This document shows, piece by piece, positions 24,769 to 33,560 of a stretch of 64,000 bases of DNA. Origin of the DNA: Actinomycetes bacterium. GTDB taxonomy: Bacteria; Actinomycetota; Acidimicrobiia; Acidimicrobiales; JAMCPL01. The notes under the pieces were generated by a model. That model saw only the letters and a program-made list of their open reading frames with translations. It searched no databases and was not told where the DNA came from. The position numbers and the translations under genes are program-made. The number at the start of each line of letters is the position of its first letter. Position 1 is the first letter of the stretch. The DNA lies in the NCBI GenBank assembly GCA_021846515.1, contig JAJZWU010000001.1, positions 62,001-126,000 of the forward strand. Reading direction: 5' to 3'.

Positions 24769-25371
24769 TTAGCCGTGTCCAGATAGAGAATCAATGGCCA
24801 TATCCCAAATTGATATAACGGGATTGCCATGCTCGAATCCCAGCACGGACACAGCAGCAGGTTGCAGCGCAAATAAACGCCCTCCAGACACGTCCAAAGC
24901 CAACCAACGTGCAGCAAGCACACGCAGAAAATGACCATGTGAGAAGAGAAGCACGTTACCCTGCTTCCCCCGTATCAGCTGAAGTACCCGATCCGCCCTC
25001 TTGCCTACATCGGCTACCCCCTCTCCTCCCGGTACACCATCTATCCACAGATCCCAGTCCGGCCTGCTCTGATGGATTTGACTCAAAGTCATCCCCTCGT
25101 AATTACCGTAATCCCATTCCATCAGATCATCGACAGGTTCAGGTGCATTGAAGCCAGCCAACTTGCAGGTATCGACGGCCCTTTTAAGTGGGCTCGATGC
25201 CACCCAGGAGAATTCAATACCGGAAAGATATTCCCGGAGACCGGTAGCCTGAGCTTCCCCTATCAAGGTAAGAGGAACGTCGCTCCTGCCGGTATGCCGT
25301 CCTGCCAAGCTCCACTCTGTCTCTCCGTGACGAACCAGATATACACCGGACAGACCATCTAAAGATGCCAT
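24769..25371 (-). CDS. Histidine phosphatase family protein (phosphoglycerate mutase-like)
   Basis: A 200-residue single-domain phosphatase. The catalytic RHG is in VYLVRHGETEWS, followed by the usual GRHTGRSDVPLT, the second Arg in ASSPLKRAVDT, the proton-donor Glu in MEWDYGNYEGM and the second His in LLFSHGHFLRVLAARW. That is the full catalytic set of a broad-specificity phosphatase or a cofactor-dependent phosphoglycerate mutase-like enzyme; length and sequence favour the phosphatase. A GAGGT ribosome-binding site precedes the ATG. Monocistronic. Confidence 0.9.
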   Translation of the reverse strand: MASLDGLSGVYLVRHGETEWSLAGRHTGRSDVPLTLIGEAQATGLREYLSGIEFSWVASSPLKRAVDTCKLAGFNAPEPVDDLMEWDYGNYEGMTLSQIHQSRPDWDLWIDGVPGGEGVADVGKRADRVLQLIRGKQGNVLLFSHGHFLRVLAARWLALDVSGGRLFALQPAAVSVLGFEHGNPVISIWDMAIDSLSGHG

Positions 25372-25502
25372 CGCTTACCTCGGTGCCTCTAGCGCCACTT
25401 TGAGCGCCAAGTATCGTACATATTCGCTACCATCGCAGTTCTAACGCCGCAGGTATTCACACACAGGCCAGATAGACAAGCATATAGGGTATATTGCAAC
25501 AG

Positions 25503-25985
25503 TTATACGTGTTCCAACACGGAATCTGCAGAACTGACCTTTACACCCGGTCCCTGCTCCACAAAGAGAGCCTGCAGTACACCATTCTCTATTACTGCAG
25601 CATATCTCTGCGAGCGCAACCCCATACCAAAACCCCTGCCATCCATATCGAGACCCATGGCCTTGGCGAAGTCTCCATTGCCGTCAGCCAGCATAACCAG
25701 CTTACCGTCCACTCCATTGGCTCTGCTCCAAGCATCCATAACATACACGTCATTGACAGCTATACAGGCAACGGTACTCACTCCTCTCTCTTTCAACTCA
25801 TCTGCCCTGTAGATGAACCCAGGGAGATGGAGATCGGAACAGGTAGGCGTAAAAGCTCCCGGAACGGCAAACAATACTACCTTGCCGTTACCCAGAGCTT
25901 CAATGGTATTTACTTTTTGCGGCCCGCTTACACCCATGGTCATTACCTCAACATCAGGAATCCGTTCACCTGTAGAAATTGTCAC
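25503..25985 (-). CDS. Peroxiredoxin, Prx5 type
   Basis: Thiol peroxidase of 160 residues that reduces peroxides. The peroxidatic cysteine is in PGAFTPTCS with its supporting Pro and Thr. No second cysteine is located where a typical resolving Cys would be, so it probably works with an external thiol such as a glutaredoxin or mycothiol. Start is GTG at 25985, with AAAGGAG 6 nt upstream. It diverges from the SufR-like regulator, which could control it. Confidence 0.9.
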   Translation of the reverse strand: MTISTGERIPDVEVMTMGVSGPQKVNTIEALGNGKVVLFAVPGAFTPTCSDLHLPGFIYRADELKERGVSTVACIAVNDVYVMDAWSRANGVDGKLVMLADGNGDFAKAMGLDMDGRGFGMGLRSQRYAAVIENGVLQALFVEQGPGVKVSSADSVLEHV

Positions 25986-26268
25986 TGCTATCTCCTTTGC
26001 TCCTTTATTTTATATCTTTACTACACATCTCGACTACTTGACTACTTGGCCATCGTCCATAGCCATACCTGCGATACACAGATAAAAAGCTGATGAACAA
26101 CTAAAATTAGTTTAGCAGGACAAGCAGTGAAATCGAGCTATGCCCTGACTACCGCCGTAGTATACAGCTGGCCTTTTGTTCCCAATAGGCCAGACCAACA
26201 ACAGCTTCTTCTCTCCTGCCAAAGCATACAACCAGCAGGAATGAACATGGGAAGGGGAAAATACAGGA

Positions 26269-26282
26269 TATAATAGATAAAT
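26269..26282 (+). promoter_or_regulatory. -10 hexamer of SufR-like gene, leaderless type
   Basis: Consensus TATAAT (26269-26274) lies 8 nt before the GTG start. An inverted repeat CTGGCC...GGCCAG lies about 90 bp upstream in the shared intergenic region. Confidence 0.5.
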
Positions 26283-27104
26283 GTGACATACAATAACAGT
26301 GGAAATGTCAGCAACGACCTGAATAGCGAAAATGACGAGGCTATACGGTTGCAGGCAAAAGCACTCTGTGACCGTACACGTTACAACATTTATAATGCTA
26401 TATGTTCCAGCACCGAGCCCCTAACGGTCGCCGAGCTCACTGCTGAGTTCAGGTTGAATCATAATGCAATACGACAGCACTTGGCTGTACTCGTAAACGC
26501 TGGCTTAATAAAAGAAGAGCTGGAATTAAAACGCGCCAATCCAGGTAGGCCCCGGCTATTTTACAGCGCCACGGAACGAGAGAATCTGGCTTTTCGTCGT
26601 AATGACATAAGCCATAACAGATATAACCACATTGCTCTTTTGCTCGCCAAGGCCATAAATAGCAATATGAAACCGAGAGAACTGGGTAGGATAGCCGCAA
26701 CAGACACATTTTTCGCACCCATCACGACCGAATCCACATACTCAAATAGTTCCGAGTCTTCAGGGGATGCTAAGCCTGGAGTAAGATCAAAAAAGGATCA
26801 AACTGCCAAAAGTACCTCGAAACAAAGTGCCTCAGACTATATAGAGGCAATAGATGGGATAATACGTGCGATGGCAAGAGAGGGTTTTAATGCCAGAATC
26901 GCGAAGCAGGGCAGTCAGGTAGAGCTGGTAATAGACAACTGCCCGTTTAGCGATATAGCTGATGCTGCACCACAAGTAATGTGTGACCTTCACTTGGGTA
27001 TGGCAGAAGGAATTGCAGCAGTAGCCGGTAATATCCGCATAGTCGATCTTAAAAATCGCCGTACACATAATGACGGCTGCCGTTTAGTTCTCCAGGAATC
27101 TTGA
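26283..27104 (+). CDS. SufR-like winged-helix regulator, probably Fe-S binding
   Basis: 273 residues. The N-terminal ~95 residues form an ArsR-like winged helix (AELTAEFRLNHNAIRQHLAVL as recognition region, then GRPRLFYS). After a Ser/Lys-rich linker, the C-terminal domain carries cysteines in DNCPFSD, VMCDLHLG and DGCRLV, the spacing pattern by which SufR-type regulators hold an iron-sulfur cluster. It is thus likely a redox or Fe-S sensor. No suf genes are nearby; the divergent peroxiredoxin is a candidate target. Start GTG at 26283 from the TATAAT spacing. Confidence 0.75.
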   Translation: MTYNNSGNVSNDLNSENDEAIRLQAKALCDRTRYNIYNAICSSTEPLTVAELTAEFRLNHNAIRQHLAVLVNAGLIKEELELKRANPGRPRLFYSATERENLAFRRNDISHNRYNHIALLLAKAINSNMKPRELGRIAATDTFFAPITTESTYSNSSESSGDAKPGVRSKKDQTAKSTSKQSASDYIEAIDGIIRAMAREGFNARIAKQGSQVELVIDNCPFSDIADAAPQVMCDLHLGMAEGIAAVAGNIRIVDLKNRRTHNDGCRLVLQES

Positions 27105-27543
27105 ATATGACCAGCTCAACAACCATAAATTATCTGAGCCTATAATTCCATTCACCCTCTGTGCCACTGCAGCACCCATTAAGCCACCATTTCCAACTCT
27201 CCCATTTTCGAGACTTTTTGAAAAATCTCTGGGAGCGTGTCCCAGAACTCCAAAGTCGTGCTTCGCCATCTCGTCCACGCAACCGTCCACCGAACGTTTG
27301 CGCCCCACACCTCCACATGTTGTGGTCACGTCTTCAATCACCCACAATATATTGTAGCCAGATTATATCGTAATAGGGTTCTAGGACACGCTCCTATAGA
27401 GAGCATTGAGTCACCAGATACGAATGAAGCGCCTGCTTGCAGCACACCATCAAGTATCAAATGGGTATTTGATGGCACTATCAATGCCTGAGATCTATTA
27501 TTTTGTATGCTCTACACAAAGCATATGCGCACTCGTGTGGGAT
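27105..27543. other. Intergenic region with repeat family A
   Basis: No gene supported. It contains the complete family A element (27233-27394); the remaining ~150 bp before the lipoprotein stop show no recognisable structure. Confidence 0.5.
27233..27394 (-). repeat. Repeat family A, complete MITE-like element
   Basis: 162 bp with 17-bp terminal inverted repeats (GGAGCGTGTCCCAGAAC at the left; its inverse with one mismatch at the right). It carries a 25-bp hairpin cassette at 27279-27303, whose 11-base arm CGCAACCGTCC is followed by ACC and GAACGTTTGCG. Small frames inside are not family-like and no transposase is encoded, so it would depend on a transposase in trans. Confidence 0.8.
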
Positions 27544-29541
27544 TCAGCATGCCAGGTCATCGTCCCAATTGTCGCCACCATAGCTTGGCTGCGACGACCA
27601 TTGCCACAACCATACAGGACCACCAGTAAATTGAACTGTGCTTGATCCATATATGCTGTATGCAGCAGAACACGACGTCTGTTTGCCCTGCACAGGATAC
27701 CCTGCAAACCATTCGGGGAGTGGTATAGCAGTAGAATTGCCGGTTAGCGACGACCAATCGCTGGAATTGGAGTATATGCCGACACCTACCCCACGAGATG
27801 CCAAACCATTGGCAAAACCCTGGAGGAGTTCTATGTTGCCGGCAGTGGACGCAGTCATGGGATCACCAGACTCGAAATCAAGCCACCACATTGAGGAATG
27901 AAGACCAGACGCTACCGCCTGATTGTAATCGGCCACTGCAGAGTAAAAGCCGTAGTTGTAATAGCTCATGTTGGATCCCGAGTCCCAAGCTACAAGCGCG
28001 TACAGACCATAGGAAGAGGCTGACGATGCCCATGTACCCTCTGCAGCCATACAGGGATTCTGGCCAGGCGGAATATTTGCCGGGTACTCATTGACACCCA
28101 CTATCGCAATCTCGCCAGATGAAGGTACGGGGGGCAGGCTACCGGCAAGGCTTGAGTTACTGCCGGAACAGTTTGGCCAGGATACATCCCAGCCGGTCGC
28201 ACCGGATGTCCACGGATCGGACGGATGAGCCATAGAAGAAAAGCCCGCGCATTGGGGTATGGGCGACGAGTACGTATTGAAATTGGGTGTGGTAACTTCA
28301 TGGTCAGGTACCCACCAACCGTTGGCCAGTTCGTCCCATACGTCTGAACCGCCTACAAAGTCACCTATTCCCTGGCAAAGAACTTGTACGGTGGTGCCGG
28401 AAGCAAGACTTCCTTCATCGGTGGTGTAGTTGCTTGGCCCGGAATGTTGATCATAAGCAGCTGCCATACTGTATGTATAGTCTGTACCCAAAGACAAGAT
28501 AGCAAGTTGTACTGACGGTGACGTCTTCCCGCTGGAGTTGGTAACAGCTATAGTAGCTGTAGTCCCGGGAGCTACCTGCCACTCAGTGCTCTCTCCGTCC
28601 TGTCCACTGGGAGTCGGTACGTCGAATACCACCTGCGTATCTGACCAAGATACAATTGTAAAAGTAGCGGCATCGCCAGGAGCGCCCCAGCTTGTACCAT
28701 TATCCACAAAGTCTACATATCCCGATCCCTGGGTGGCGCCAAAATCTGAGCCCGATATAGTGACAGCCTCGGTCTCGTAAGCACTGGAAGGCGACACCGA
28801 GACAGCCGGTGGAGAGCTGGTAGTAAACGACTGAGGTCCGGCGGCGGATCCCTCGCCAACTGCGTTTACTGCTGCAACATATATGCTGTAAGCAGTCGAG
28901 GAACTTAGACTACCCAGGTTATAGCTGGTCGCAAATGCCACGGTAGAGCTAAAAGAGGGCGTCTGAGGCGCAGTCGAGCAATCTCCAAGACATATCCTCT
29001 GCACATCTGTAGTCGTGGACGTATCGACACCTATTACATAGCCTGTAATACCAGACCCACCGTTGGAGGATGGAGCAGACCAGCTGACGGTGGCGGTGGT
29101 AGAGCCGGTTGCACTGGCCGATAGATTGGTAGGAGTACCCGGTACGGTAGTGGAAGGAGCTACCCAGGTAACGGTAACTGCCTGTGAGACCAGCTGTACC
29201 TGCTGACCGCTACTCGTTCCTACTACAGCCTCAAAACTCTCTGCCCCAGGTGACGATAGGCTTGTAGTAGTGGAGCATGTAAGTACTCCGTTGCATGCTT
29301 TCAAAATATCTTTGGCCGCTGGATTAACGATCAGTAAATCATAGGTAGCCGGAATTGCTTTATTCAGCGTAGCAACCAGGGTAACGGACTGGCCGACCGG
29401 CAGTGAAGCAGAGGATGAGGTTAGGGTAGCCGTAATCCCCGGTAGGCAAGCACTTAGTATGCCGCCCGCTATAATAGACGCAGATCCTGCAACCAGCAGG
29501 AGCCTGCCCTTCTGTACGAACCTCCCAACCTGATTGGACAT
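27544..29541 (-). CDS. Secreted lipoprotein with FnIII, IPT and glycoside-hydrolase-like domains
   Basis: From the ATG at 29541 a basic n-region and hydrophobic core end in the lipobox LSAC (Cys32), so it should be a membrane-anchored lipoprotein. Order: a Ser/Thr-rich beta domain; a fibronectin type III domain (about 133-245, starting PGTPTNLSASATG); an IPT/TIG-like domain (about 250-345, SGSDFGATQGSGYVDF); and a C-terminal GH25/DUF1906-like TIM-barrel region (about 455-665; WDVSWPNCSG, MWWLDFESGD, GVGIYSNSSDW). The last suggests a wall-active hydrolase. The frame is open to a TTG at 29679, but the signal peptide favours 29541. Confidence 0.75.
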   Translation of the reverse strand: MSNQVGRFVQKGRLLLVAGSASIIAGGILSACLPGITATLTSSSASLPVGQSVTLVATLNKAIPATYDLLIVNPAAKDILKACNGVLTCSTTTSLSSPGAESFEAVVGTSSGQQVQLVSQAVTVTWVAPSTTVPGTPTNLSASATGSTTATVSWSAPSSNGGSGITGYVIGVDTSTTTDVQRICLGDCSTAPQTPSFSSTVAFATSYNLGSLSSSTAYSIYVAAVNAVGEGSAAGPQSFTTSSPPAVSVSPSSAYETEAVTISGSDFGATQGSGYVDFVDNGTSWGAPGDAATFTIVSWSDTQVVFDVPTPSGQDGESTEWQVAPGTTATIAVTNSSGKTSPSVQLAILSLGTDYTYSMAAAYDQHSGPSNYTTDEGSLASGTTVQVLCQGIGDFVGGSDVWDELANGWWVPDHEVTTPNFNTYSSPIPQCAGFSSMAHPSDPWTSGATGWDVSWPNCSGSNSSLAGSLPPVPSSGEIAIVGVNEYPANIPPGQNPCMAAEGTWASSASSYGLYALVAWDSGSNMSYYNYGFYSAVADYNQAVASGLHSSMWWLDFESGDPMTASTAGNIELLQGFANGLASRGVGVGIYSNSSDWSSLTGNSTAIPLPEWFAGYPVQGKQTSCSAAYSIYGSSTVQFTGGPVWLWQWSSQPSYGGDNWDDDLAC

Positions 29542-29845
29542 GCCAGCATGCATCCCAAGGCCACCCCAAATACCATGCAAACATGTCCTAATATCACTAA
29601 AGTATCTTTTGACTATCTCCACCTGCATCCACCTCCCAATTCCTACTCTGCCGCAAAACGACTCTCTCGGAGTGTTCAATAGTCAACACTACCGACAAAA
29701 ATCCTCTGTTGCTCCATTTATCCTATCGGCGACATCCGTAGCGTTATTATAACACGAGTGGAATAAAATTGTCAATAAGTTTACTCCCCTGGATTTTCTT
29801 TTGACCTCCTCTCACGGCTAAAGCTGACAGAAGGGGAAGAAATGG
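29542..29845. other. Intergenic region with promoter and leader of lipoprotein gene
   Basis: No gene. A consensus promoter at 29746-29775 directs minus-strand transcription. If translation begins at 29541, the leader is about 200 nt; no known riboswitch was recognised in it. Confidence 0.5.
29746..29775 (-). promoter_or_regulatory. Consensus sigma-70-type promoter of lipoprotein gene
   Basis: TTGACA (29770-29775), an 18-bp spacer and TATAAT (29746-29751) on the minus strand. Both hexamers are perfect, unlike most promoters in this window. Confidence 0.75.
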
Positions 29846-32800
29846 CTAAGAGCCAGTGAAGTACTCATACAGATCTACCAGTACGTTTACACTGCCAGAC
29901 GAGCCGTTGTAGATAGTTATATCGCCACTCGAGTTCAGGGTAGCAATTACGAAATTGGGAACGGTAGAAGATGGCGCATCCCAATTCAGATCTGAAGTCT
30001 GTGGAGGAGTAGTTGCCGGATCTACTGATAGATATCCTGTCGTCGCAGTCTCTCCCAACGCGGTCAGATTGAGCGCAACCGCCGTTACACCGGAGGATGG
30101 TACGTTGCCAACTTCTGCAACCTTGACAGATAGCACCTGCCCGGCTGTCAGAGTGTGGCCGTTACACTGAGCCTGGGTGCCTGAAAGATTTGACGGGTTG
30201 CCTGACCTGGTATCACATATGCGTACCGGACTTATTGCTACACTGTCCGAGCCAGTGGTACTTGAAGTCCCAGTACTACCTGCGTAATACCCGGACACAT
30301 CCAGAACAGCATTGGCAACAGAAGAGCTGAAAAGATTTATATACCCGTTGGCGCCCAATCCCACAATTGTCTGATTGGCGCGAGTCTCTCCAGCCACCCA
30401 ATTCAAGCTGGATGCTACAGGCCGAGACTGCCCATCCGGATAAACGGTAAAGTAACCTGATGATCCCGGTGTTGCTACTGTCTGATTCACCACTACCGCT
30501 GATGCGGTATCCGGTATGCTGCCCACACCTCCAATACTCACCGCTTCACTCTCTCCCGCCTGTGGGGTCTTCAGCGATGCATTGGCTAAAGGTAGGCTAT
30601 TGCAATACGACTTATTTGCAGAATAGTACGATGCTTGCGAACACCTCGTATCGAGTACACGAATTGGAGATGTCAGGGCTACATACTGGCCCCCGGTAGA
30701 CGAAGTAGAGGCATCTTCAGTGTAACCCTCTACATCTACAATCACGTTCGTACTGCCAGCATTATTATATATGGTTATGCTTCCTGCATATGTCCCAGAA
30801 GATGGTAAGGGAACTGCAACAAGATTGGAGACCGGCGCCGCGCTGCTCAGATTAAGACTTGAAACCACCGGTCGCGAAGTGCCTGCCGGATAGAGAGTAA
30901 GATAGCTTGGAGCTGTTGCTCCCACGGCTGTAACATTCATGTAGGCAGTAGTTGCACTTGACGGAATACCCGATACGCCTACTACTTTTATCGCAAGAGT
31001 ACCGGCAGGACCTAACGGCTTACCCTCACATTGTGTAAGTGCAGTTCCAGATAGGTTCGATGGATTACCCGATCTGGTGTCGCATATACGAGTAGGGGTT
31101 ATCGGCTGATAGATTCCCGACGTACTCCCTGACGAGGAAAGTGAACAAAGTGCCGGGACAAGGACAGCCCCATTTGGAGTGCCTATACCAGATGCCATGT
31201 CGTAACCTATCGTGGCAGGATACAGCCCATTGTTTGTCCCAGTTGCATCATTGTCGCCGCTGGTGATATCGTAAAAAGCCCCAGAATCATCGGTAGCCAG
31301 CTTGTATAGAGACGGATTGATGAAACCAAGCGGACCACTACCACAGAGTTGATTTGCCATAGTAATTATTGATGCCCAAAGCGGGGTAGCCATAGAGGTA
31401 CCGGCAACCAGCTCCCAGCCAATATTGTTGCAACCACCGGCAGTACAGTACATAGGATACCCCACGCTTGCATTAGCCGATACATCGGGGACTTCCCTGC
31501 AATATCCGGAAGAGGCTCCGCACGGATTACCGGAAGAATACTGATTGACTACACCCGGCGCCGATTGCCAGGAAGGCATTGGCCAAAATGCCGATATGCC
31601 TCCACCGCCGCCTTCTCCATGGTTATTATTCCATACTGTCTCAGTACGAGGAGAACCGAGCGAGCTGAGGTCGGTGCCGCCTACCCCCGTAACATAGGGA
31701 TCGCTTGCAGGGTCCTTAACGGCAAGCGAAGTATCTGGGTGTGATGCACCGGCTACATAGCATCCGGAAGATCCGGTATCCCCCGCCGCAGCAAGAACCG
31801 TCTGGCCCTGAGATGCCGCCTGCTCAAATAGGGTTTCCTCCGCCTGTGCCTGAGATATACCTACCACTTGTTCACAATTACCGTAACTGATGCTTATTAC
31901 CTGGGCTTTATTGTCGTCTACAGACGTTTGAATTGCATCGTAATAGCCTGTACCCGTATCTGGAGCGACATAAGCATCCACCGTAGCATCTGGCACCATG
32001 CCGATAATGTTCTCCACATCACTGGTAGCTTCATTGGTGTTTGCATTTAAGGTTCCTCCACCGTCGACAGGAACGACATTTACCGCAGTAGATACTCCGT
32101 AGCACTTTTCATAGGTTGCAATATCCGACGACGAGAATGCCCCAAGTTCCACCAGTCCTACAGTCTGACCCGCTCCATCTCCTCCGCTGGAATAGACATG
32201 ACCCAGATTGTACCCCTGACTCAGTAGCTGTGGTGTATAGCCTTTTGTAGAGGATGCCCCACTACATGCCTGAGGAGGAGCGGTAGCTGTGGCATCTGAG
32301 ATGGGGACAGGAACGAGCTGCGGCAAAGGTCTGTTAACGGTAGATAGCCCCATTACACCCTGGATTGCGTTGCTCACAGTATACGGAACCTTGGGGTAAC
32401 TTGGCACAAAACGCGCTATACGGCCACTTCTCAGCCTGATAAGATCAAACTTCACATGAAACGCTTTCGATACCTTCGACAAAGCGCCAGACACAGGAAT
32501 AGATAAGTGATTTTTTGAAGGCAGACCTGGGTAAAGCCCCTGGGAGCGTAACCTCTTTAAGATAGTATCTATGACATGGATAGGTTGGCCAAACCTTACA
32601 GCAAACTCATGCACTGTAAGGTAATGCCTGTAGCCAGGCGATCCCGGAGTAGATACCTCTTGCACAAAGCGGCTGAGAGAGCTGGGGTCTTTGGGGGCCA
32701 GGCTCACCACCATATTTATAGTATTTGAGGATGGAGGGGCGCCAACCATACTGGCTCCGTATGGCATCCGTATGGCCCCATGGCCCAACGACACAAGAGT

Positions 32801-32935
32801 GCTTCCAGAGATACTACCGTGCTCTGCTGCTGGATTGGCTGCTGCTCCGTAAGATGTATTTGTCGGCATTGCCATGGCCACCAACGGTGCCACTACGATG
32901 CCTGCCCAGAGTACGATGTTGCGTACTGCAGTCAT
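29846..32935 (-). CDS. Sedolisin (S53, kumamolisin-like) protease with three C-terminal repeat domains
   Basis: Secreted pepstatin-insensitive serine-carboxyl protease. From ATG 32935 (1029 residues): signal peptide (residues ~1-30), inhibitory prodomain (~45-190), catalytic subtilisin-fold domain (~215-600). Glu and Asp lie four residues apart in NEATSDVENI (~300) and the Ser is in GTSMATP (~512). YDMASGIGTPNG near the catalytic end fits the calcium site. Three ~130-residue beta-rich repeats follow, each opening like PTRICDTRSGNPSNLSG; the first and third are closest. The family acts at acid pH, which hints at an acidic habitat. An upstream in-frame start exists at 33079. Confidence 0.88.
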   Translation of the reverse strand: MTAVRNIVLWAGIVVAPLVAMAMPTNTSYGAAANPAAEHGSISGSTLVSLGHGAIRMPYGASMVGAPPSSNTINMVVSLAPKDPSSLSRFVQEVSTPGSPGYRHYLTVHEFAVRFGQPIHVIDTILKRLRSQGLYPGLPSKNHLSIPVSGALSKVSKAFHVKFDLIRLRSGRIARFVPSYPKVPYTVSNAIQGVMGLSTVNRPLPQLVPVPISDATATAPPQACSGASSTKGYTPQLLSQGYNLGHVYSSGGDGAGQTVGLVELGAFSSSDIATYEKCYGVSTAVNVVPVDGGGTLNANTNEATSDVENIIGMVPDATVDAYVAPDTGTGYYDAIQTSVDDNKAQVISISYGNCEQVVGISQAQAEETLFEQAASQGQTVLAAAGDTGSSGCYVAGASHPDTSLAVKDPASDPYVTGVGGTDLSSLGSPRTETVWNNNHGEGGGGGISAFWPMPSWQSAPGVVNQYSSGNPCGASSGYCREVPDVSANASVGYPMYCTAGGCNNIGWELVAGTSMATPLWASIITMANQLCGSGPLGFINPSLYKLATDDSGAFYDITSGDNDATGTNNGLYPATIGYDMASGIGTPNGAVLVPALCSLSSSGSTSGIYQPITPTRICDTRSGNPSNLSGTALTQCEGKPLGPAGTLAIKVVGVSGIPSSATTAYMNVTAVGATAPSYLTLYPAGTSRPVVSSLNLSSAAPVSNLVAVPLPSSGTYAGSITIYNNAGSTNVIVDVEGYTEDASTSSTGGQYVALTSPIRVLDTRCSQASYYSANKSYCNSLPLANASLKTPQAGESEAVSIGGVGSIPDTASAVVVNQTVATPGSSGYFTVYPDGQSRPVASSLNWVAGETRANQTIVGLGANGYINLFSSSVANAVLDVSGYYAGSTGTSSTTGSDSVAISPVRICDTRSGNPSNLSGTQAQCNGHTLTAGQVLSVKVAEVGNVPSSGVTAVALNLTALGETATTGYLSVDPATTPPQTSDLNWDAPSSTVPNFVIATLNSSGDITIYNGSSGSVNVLVDLYEYFTGS

Positions 32936-33335
32936 TATCCTTCTTCGGTTTCCTCGGCTCGTAAAATGAACCTCCTCCCCACGGATAAAGCCAGAGGTCT
33001 GCGCTCGCCTCTCAATCATGATGCCCACCGGTATGATACTAAGCTTCGCTCGCTCGTCTCTCTGTAATACGCCATCCATACATATTATTCGGTTGTTCGA
33101 CCGGCCGGAAGCACCACCAACGCCAATGAGCGATAAGTATGGTACACCATCTGCCCATATTAGTGAATTATCCGGCAGTACGCCATTACAGTACTATGCT
33201 TATATAAATATTCTATCAATTTTTCCATATATCCCTACCCCCCTGGGATGGCATCTGATAAAATAGCTATAATAACGTTTGTTCAGTGCTCAAGTTACCG
33301 AGAGCTGGAGACATACCTAAAAGAAAGGAGTAATT
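32936..33335. other. Divergent region between sedolisin and copper genes
   Basis: About 400 bp. The left part could extend the sedolisin frame upstream (to 33079), but without family similarity. The right part is AT-rich and ends in the copper operon promoter and operator. No RNA gene recognised. Confidence 0.5.
33231..33273 (+). promoter_or_regulatory. copZ: Copper operon promoter with possible CsoR-type operator
   Basis: TATAAT (33268-33273) has no good -35. The expected -35 position falls in an inverted repeat at 33231-33249 with arms ATCCC and GGGAT around a C-run. G/C-run palindromes of this kind are bound by the copper repressor CsoR in actinobacteria. Assignment is tentative; no csoR gene is in the window. 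Confidence 0.35.
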
Positions 33336-33560
33336 ATGCCACTTGTGAATATTTCGGTACCGGGAATTAGCTGCGCACACTGCAAATCCTCAATTGAAGG
33401 TGCACTGCGGCCATTGGCAGGGGTAGAAAAAGCAGATGTAAATATCGAAGCAAAGACGGTAGAGGTAGCCTACGGTGCACCAACCACTCTTGAAGCCATC
33501 ACTGAGGCCATTGAGGATCAGGGGTACAATGTTGCGTCTCACAATGTAACAGCAAACTAA
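33336..33560 (+). CDS. copZ: Copper chaperone (heavy-metal-associated domain)
   Basis: A 74-residue HMA domain with the Cu(I)-binding CxxC in [10 protein letters not shown] at residues ~11-20. It hands Cu(I) to the ATPase encoded next. A strong ribosome-binding site (AAAGGAG, 6 nt before the ATG) contrasts with the leaderless genes around. The stop overlaps the ATPase start as TAATG. Confidence 0.93.
   Translation: MPLVNISVPGISCAHCKSSIEGALRPLAGVEKADVNIEAKTVEVAYGAPTTLEAITEAIEDQGYNVASHNVTAN

Noticed and set aside
27084-27347. 87-codon minus-strand frame in the family A repeat
   Set aside because: Crosses the repeat border and gene-free DNA; no family similarity.
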